Of a stretch of 64,000 nucleotides of DNA, positions 59,400-64,000 are shown piece by piece. The notes below the pieces were generated by a model. The model was not told the DNA's origin, did not search any database, and worked only from the letters and a program-made list of their open reading frames with translations. How positions within the stretch are numbered: the first letter of the stretch is position 1; every line of letters starts with the position of its first letter. Source of the stretch: Sisyra terminalis (taxonomy: Eukaryota; Arthropoda; Insecta; Neuroptera; Sisyridae); NCBI GenBank assembly GCA_958496175.1, contig OY292277.1:43349050-43413049 (forward strand), in the 5' to 3' direction. Both the position numbers and the translations under genes were made by a program.

Positions 59400-61190
59400 T
59401 TCCTTTCAGCTTACCATATCACTAATTAACATTAATAATTGTTTCCAGACATTGTACCATCGAAATATTCGATCGAACAGTTCCAACCTTTCGGGGTTGG
59501 AAATGATCGATCCGATCGATCGATGATGCAATATATTTTTCATTTTATTTTCGCTCATTGGTTTTGTGACGTCACTCAATTTCATATATATGACGTCACA
59601 CATACGTAGCCATCCAATGACGTCATTCCCGAAAAAAATCGAAAAATGATCGAATTTTCGATATTTATGTAGTAGGATTCTGGGAATGGCTTAGTTACGT
59701 CACGGGAGGCCTAAAAAACATATCCTATAGTCGATTTTTTTCGTTTTTTTTCGAAAATTTTCCGGCCGAAATTTTGAAGAATCCCAAAAATAGGCCAAAT
59801 TGGCCGATTTGTTGCACTTTTTTCAACTTTAACGCCGTTTTAAGCAAAAACTATTGATCGTAGGTTATCGATAGTAGGCTCATTCGATAGCGCTTGAATT
59901 ACTCTATCGAAGGTGTAAATTTGGTCCCGGAAAACCTTAAGGAAAAAAACTTTTTTTTTCAACTTTAGAAAAATTTAATTTCGTCGACTAAATGTACGCC
60001 GAATTTATGAATATTTTTTTTGTCGAATTTTTTAATGAAATTCACACCATAGATGCATTACGTTACCATCAAAGCATATATATAAAAAAATCTCAACTTT
60101 TCGATATCGTTAATGGTTTTTTCGATTTTTAAATTTCACCTATTGTGCGAGCTAATGCTATTTAAATACAAATTTGTTTTGTTAGAAAAAGGATCAAGGA
60201 CCTTAAAATGTTGCAATTTTAAACAAAACTTTTCCAAACGTCACATGGAGCTGCTTTGGTGAAAATATTCCCGGAAAATTCCAAGAAAATCTCAAGGCCA
60301 AATCTGTTTCACCAGATCGATTTTCATGGAATTTTCCGGAAAAATTTTAACCACAGGTTCTCCATGTTAAGATCGGAAAAGATGTCAAATCACATTGCAT
60401 ACTTTTAATGTCCTTGATCCTTTTTTACCATAAAACATAAATGTATTCAAATGAAGTTACGTCACAACATTTTAATCTTTTATTTCGAAAAAAACGATTA
60501 AGGGGATCGAAAAGTTGAGATTTTTCGGTATAGGGTTTTCGTTCGTAACATTGTGTAGCTATGGTGCGAATTTCATCGGAAAATGCGAATAAAATATATT
60601 CAAAAAAATTTTTATAAAATCGACGAGCATCGGGTCGAGGAAATGAAATTTCTGAGGAGTTGAAAAAAAAAGTTTTTCCCCTTAGGCTTTTCCGGGACCA
60701 AATTTACACCATCGATAGAGTAATTCAAGCGCAATCGAATAAGCTAACTATCGATAACCTACGATCGTTAGTTTTCGCTCAAATTGACGTTAAAGTTGGA
60801 AAAAGTGCAAAAAGGTGTCATTTTTGGCCCATTTTTCAGATTTTTTCGGATTTTGGCCGAAAAATTTTCCCAAAAAAAAATGAAAAATTCAAAAAAAGGA
60901 TATGATTTTTAGGCTTCCCGCATCATCCTTGTGCCATACACCAAATCCTATTTTACTAAAATCGAAAATTCGATACCCTCCCCCTCAATTTTTCGGGAAT
61001 GACGTCATTGAGTGACGTCACATATGCGGGATCAAAAAAAAAAAAAAATTATAACTCATCGATCGCTCGATCGATCCATTTCCAAAACCCCGAAAGGCTG
61101 GAACTTCTCGATCGAATATTTCGTCCTTACAAACTCTGGAAACAAGGATTAATGTTATTACATGATATTATATGCTGTAAGGAATAATTA
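59400..61190. repeat. Inner, older palindrome within the left arm
   Basis: The left arm is itself an imperfect inverted repeat centred near 60296. TCGAAATATTCGATCGAACAG/GGTTGG near 59470 mirrors the sequence at 61085-61125, and TTTGGTCCCGG occurs at 59920 and, inverted, near 60695. Halves are clearly diverged (substitutions and indels), unlike the outer palindrome. Confidence 0.85.
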
Positions 61191-61230
61191 TTAATTATAA
61201 TATTTGAAAAAAATCCTGGGTCCAGGTCCA

Positions 61231-61295
61231 TCCGGGAATCGAACTCGTGATCTTCCGCTCGTGAGGTGCCGCTCATATCCACTTGGCCATGTGAG
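61231..61295 (-). ncRNA. tRNA-like sequence B, left-arm copy
   Basis: On the minus strand, TGGCCAAGTGG (A box) and AGTTCGATTCC (B box) are 45 bases apart, close to the Pol III consensus and tRNA spacing. The cloverleaf is imperfect. It faces into the left repeat unit, opposite to tRNA-like sequence A. Confidence 0.55.
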
Positions 61296-62092
61296 TTACA
61301 TGTATTGTTTGTTAAAACTTATATTTAAACAATTCTTAATCAATCGAGACTTTAAAATTTTTTCGATCGAAATAATTGTAAGATCCCAACAATTATAGAT
61401 CCAAACATATTTATATTAACATTGGTAAAGATGTCTTAATGTTTTAATGCTCTTCTACATTATTTTATTTTCTCAAAGTATTGATTAATCCAAATAATAA
61501 TTATTTATTAATTATTTAAGTTTAAAGGACTTAAAACTTAGAATTATACGACGCCGAAATGCGTTTAGAATTTCATTGGACGCTTTGAGTTCAACTCGTA
61601 TTCCTATAGATGGCAATAAAACCTTAAATATTTTAATTTGTCAAAAGTAAGGCTAGTATCGCACAGGTGGCGCAGTAATCTTAAGTTGGTTCAAGTCAAA
61701 ATAAATATGCTAGAGTTCTTAATGAATTTGATAGATGGCAATAAAATCTTATGTATAACTCTAAGTTTTCTTTGCCATCTATAGGAATATGTGTGGAACT
61801 CAAAGCTTCCAATGAAATTCTAAACGCATTTCGGCGTCGTATAATTCTAAGTTTTAAGTCCTTTAAACTCAAATAATTAATAAATAATTATTATTTGGAT
61901 TGATCAATACTTTGAGAAAATAAAATAATGTAGAAGAGCATTAAAACATTAAGACATCTTTACCAATGTTAATATAAATATGTTTGGATCTATAATTGTT
62001 GGGATCTTACAATTATTTCGATCGAAAAAATTTTAAAGTCTCGATTGATTAAGAATTGTTTAAATATAAGTTTTAACAAACAATACATGTAA

Positions 62093-62157
62093 CTCACATG
62101 GCCAAGTGGATATGAGCGGCACCTCACGAGCGGAAGATCACGAGTTCGATTCCCGGA
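62093..62157 (+). ncRNA. tRNA-like sequence B, right-arm copy
   Basis: Mirror copy of 61231-61295 in the right arm, with the same A and B boxes. The two B copies diverge from the palindrome centre, each reading outward into its own arm. Confidence 0.55.
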
Positions 62158-62197
62158 TGGACCTGGACCCAGGATTTTTTTCAAATATTATAATTAA

Positions 62198-63988
62198 TAA
62201 TTATTCCTTACAGCATATAATATCATGTAATAACATTAATCCTTGTTTCCAGAGTTTGTAAGGACGAAATATTCGATCGAGAAGTTCCAGCCTTTCGGGG
62301 TTTTGGAAATGGATCGATCGAGCGATCGATGAGTTATAATTTTTTTTTTTTTTTGATCCCGCATATGTGACGTCACTCAATGACGTCATTCCCGAAAAAT
62401 TGAGGGGGAGGGTATCGAATTTTCGATTTTAGTAAAATAGGATTTGGTGTATGGCACAAGGATGATGCGGGAAGCCTAAAAATCATATCCTTTTTTTGAA
62501 TTTTTCATTTTTTTTTGGGAAAATTTTTCGGCCAAAATCCGAAAAAATCTGAAAAATGGGCCAAAAATGACACCTTTTTGCACTTTTTCCAACTTTAACG
62601 TCAATTTGAGCGAAAACTAACGATCGTAGGTTATCGATAGTTAGCTTATTCGATTGCGCTTGAATTACTCTATCGATGGTGTAAATTTGGTCCCGGAAAA
62701 GCCTAAGGGGAAAAACTTTTTTTTTCAACTCCTCAGAAATTTCATTTCCTCGACCCGATGCTCGTCGATTTTATAAAAATTTTTTTGAATATATTTTATT
62801 CGCATTTTCCGATGAAATTCGCACCATAGCTACACAATGTTACGAACGAAAACCCTATACCGAAAAATCTCAACTTTTCGATCCCCTTAATCGTTTTTTT
62901 CGAAATAAAAGATTAAAATGTTGTGACGTAACTTCATTTGAATACATTTATGTTTTATGGTAAAAAAGGATCAAGGACATTAAAAGTATGCAATGTGATT
63001 TGACATCTTTTCCGATCTTAACATGGAGAACCTGTGGTTAAAATTTTTCCGGAAAATTCCATGAAAATCGATCTGGTGAAACAGATTTGGCCTTGAGATT
63101 TTCTTGGAATTTTCCGGGAATATTTTCACCAAAGCAGCTCCATGTGACGTTTGGAAAAGTTTTGTTTAAAATTGCAACATTTTAAGGTCCTTGATCCTTT
63201 TTCTAACAAAACAAATTTGTATTTAAATAGCATTAGCTCGCACAATAGGTGAAATTTAAAAATCGAAAAAACCATTAACGATATCGAAAAGTTGAGATTT
63301 TTTTATATATATGCTTTGATGGTAACGTAATGCATCTATGGTGTGAATTTCATTAAAAAATTCGACAAAAAAAATATTCATAAATTCGGCGTACATTTAG
63401 TCGACGAAATTAAATTTTTCTAAAGTTGAAAAAAAAAGTTTTTTTCCTTAAGGTTTTCCGGGACCAAATTTACACCTTCGATAGAGTAATTCAAGCGCTA
63501 TCGAATGAGCCTACTATCGATAACCTACGATCAATAGTTTTTGCTTAAAACGGCGTTAAAGTTGAAAAAAGTGCAACAAATCGGCCAATTTGGCCTATTT
63601 TTGGGATTCTTCAAAATTTCGGCCGGAAAATTTTCGAAAAAAAACGAAAAAAATCGACTATAGGATATGTTTTTTAGGCCTCCCGTGACGTAACTAAGCC
63701 ATTCCCAGAATCCTACTACATAAATATCGAAAATTCGATCATTTTTCGATTTTTTTCGGGAATGACGTCATTGGATGGCTACGTATGTGTGACGTCATAT
63801 ATATGAAATTGAGTGACGTCACAAAACCAATGAGCGAAAATAAAATGAAAAATATATTGCATCATCGATCGATCGGATCGATCATTTCCAACCCCGAAAG
63901 GTTGGAACTGTTCGATCGAATATTTCGATGGTACAATGTCTGGAAACAATTATTAATGTTAATTAGTGATATGGTAAGCTGAAAGGAA
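62198..63988. repeat. Inner, older palindrome within the right arm
   Basis: Mirror image of the 59400-61190 unit, centred near 63092, with the same diverged halves. Confidence 0.85.
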
Positions 63989-64000
63989 TAGAATTCAATT

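Larger units (their letters stand above)
59388..64000. repeat. Giant palindrome, arms >2.2 kb, truncated by window end
   Basis: Left arm 59388-61616 and right arm 61772-64000 are reverse complements, with positions summing to 123388 throughout. There is no net indel over 2.2 kb. The spacer is 155 bp (61617-61771). The compared outer stretches appear identical; the innermost ~145 bp of the arms carry about six mismatches. The right arm continues past base 64000. No recognisable protein is encoded; the mirrored small frames (for example 60660-60905 and 62483-62728) are one sequence read on opposite strands. Confidence 0.95.

Overview
The window reads as nuclear DNA of an insect: AT-rich, with short exons between GT-AG introns, a cuticular protein gene, insect-type solute carriers, and dense transposon debris (Jockey-like LINEs, hAT, Tc1/mariner, SINE, Penelope-like and Helitron-like pieces). 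A beetle is plausible, but the sequence alone does not settle the order. Five protein-coding genes can be reconstructed exon by exon. All other supported features are repeats or mobile elements.

Layout. 1-433: Helitron-like 3' end. 2316-7043 (+): seven-exon SLC16 (monocarboxylate transporter-like) gene; its longest intron holds a LINE scrap and a 967-bp foldback element. 7.2-13.3 kb: hAT MITE, Jockey-like reverse transcriptase wrecks, and a tandem duplication carrying a TTAA MITE. 14342-27767 (+): SLC22 organic cation/carcinine transporter-like gene, with a 15-residue first exon, a 10-kb intron full of repeats, and one long last exon. 27.8-40.6 kb: no gene found, only layered mobile-element remnants. 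40946-43610 (+): five-exon secreted cuticular protein. 45715-46264 (-) and 46859-47557 (+): SAP18 and the calcineurin regulator RCAN/sarah, head to head across a 594-bp shared promoter region. 47.9-58.9 kb: a dead mariner, MITEs, a foldback element and a ~340-bp tandem repeat. 58.9-64.0 kb: a very large nested palindrome that runs off the window end.

The genes do not form one pathway. The two MFS transporters move small organic solutes across the plasma membrane. SAP18 acts in nuclear repression and exon-junction complexes, RCAN restrains calcineurin, and the cuticle protein is exported.

Two things stand out. First, hammerhead-ribozyme-like cores (CTGAGGA, stem II, GAAAC-GTC) occur three times: once inside a 186-bp insertion with a perfect 15-bp target-site duplication, and twice as a head-to-head pair in the SLC22 intron. 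This fits Penelope-like retroelement termini. Second, at 59388-64000 there is a palindrome with >2.2-kb arms. Each arm is itself an older palindrome of about 1.8 kb, bounded by inward-facing tRNA-like Pol III boxes and clustered TGACGTCA sites. This is a candidate hairpin-RNA source or an undescribed element type, though an assembly artefact must be excluded.
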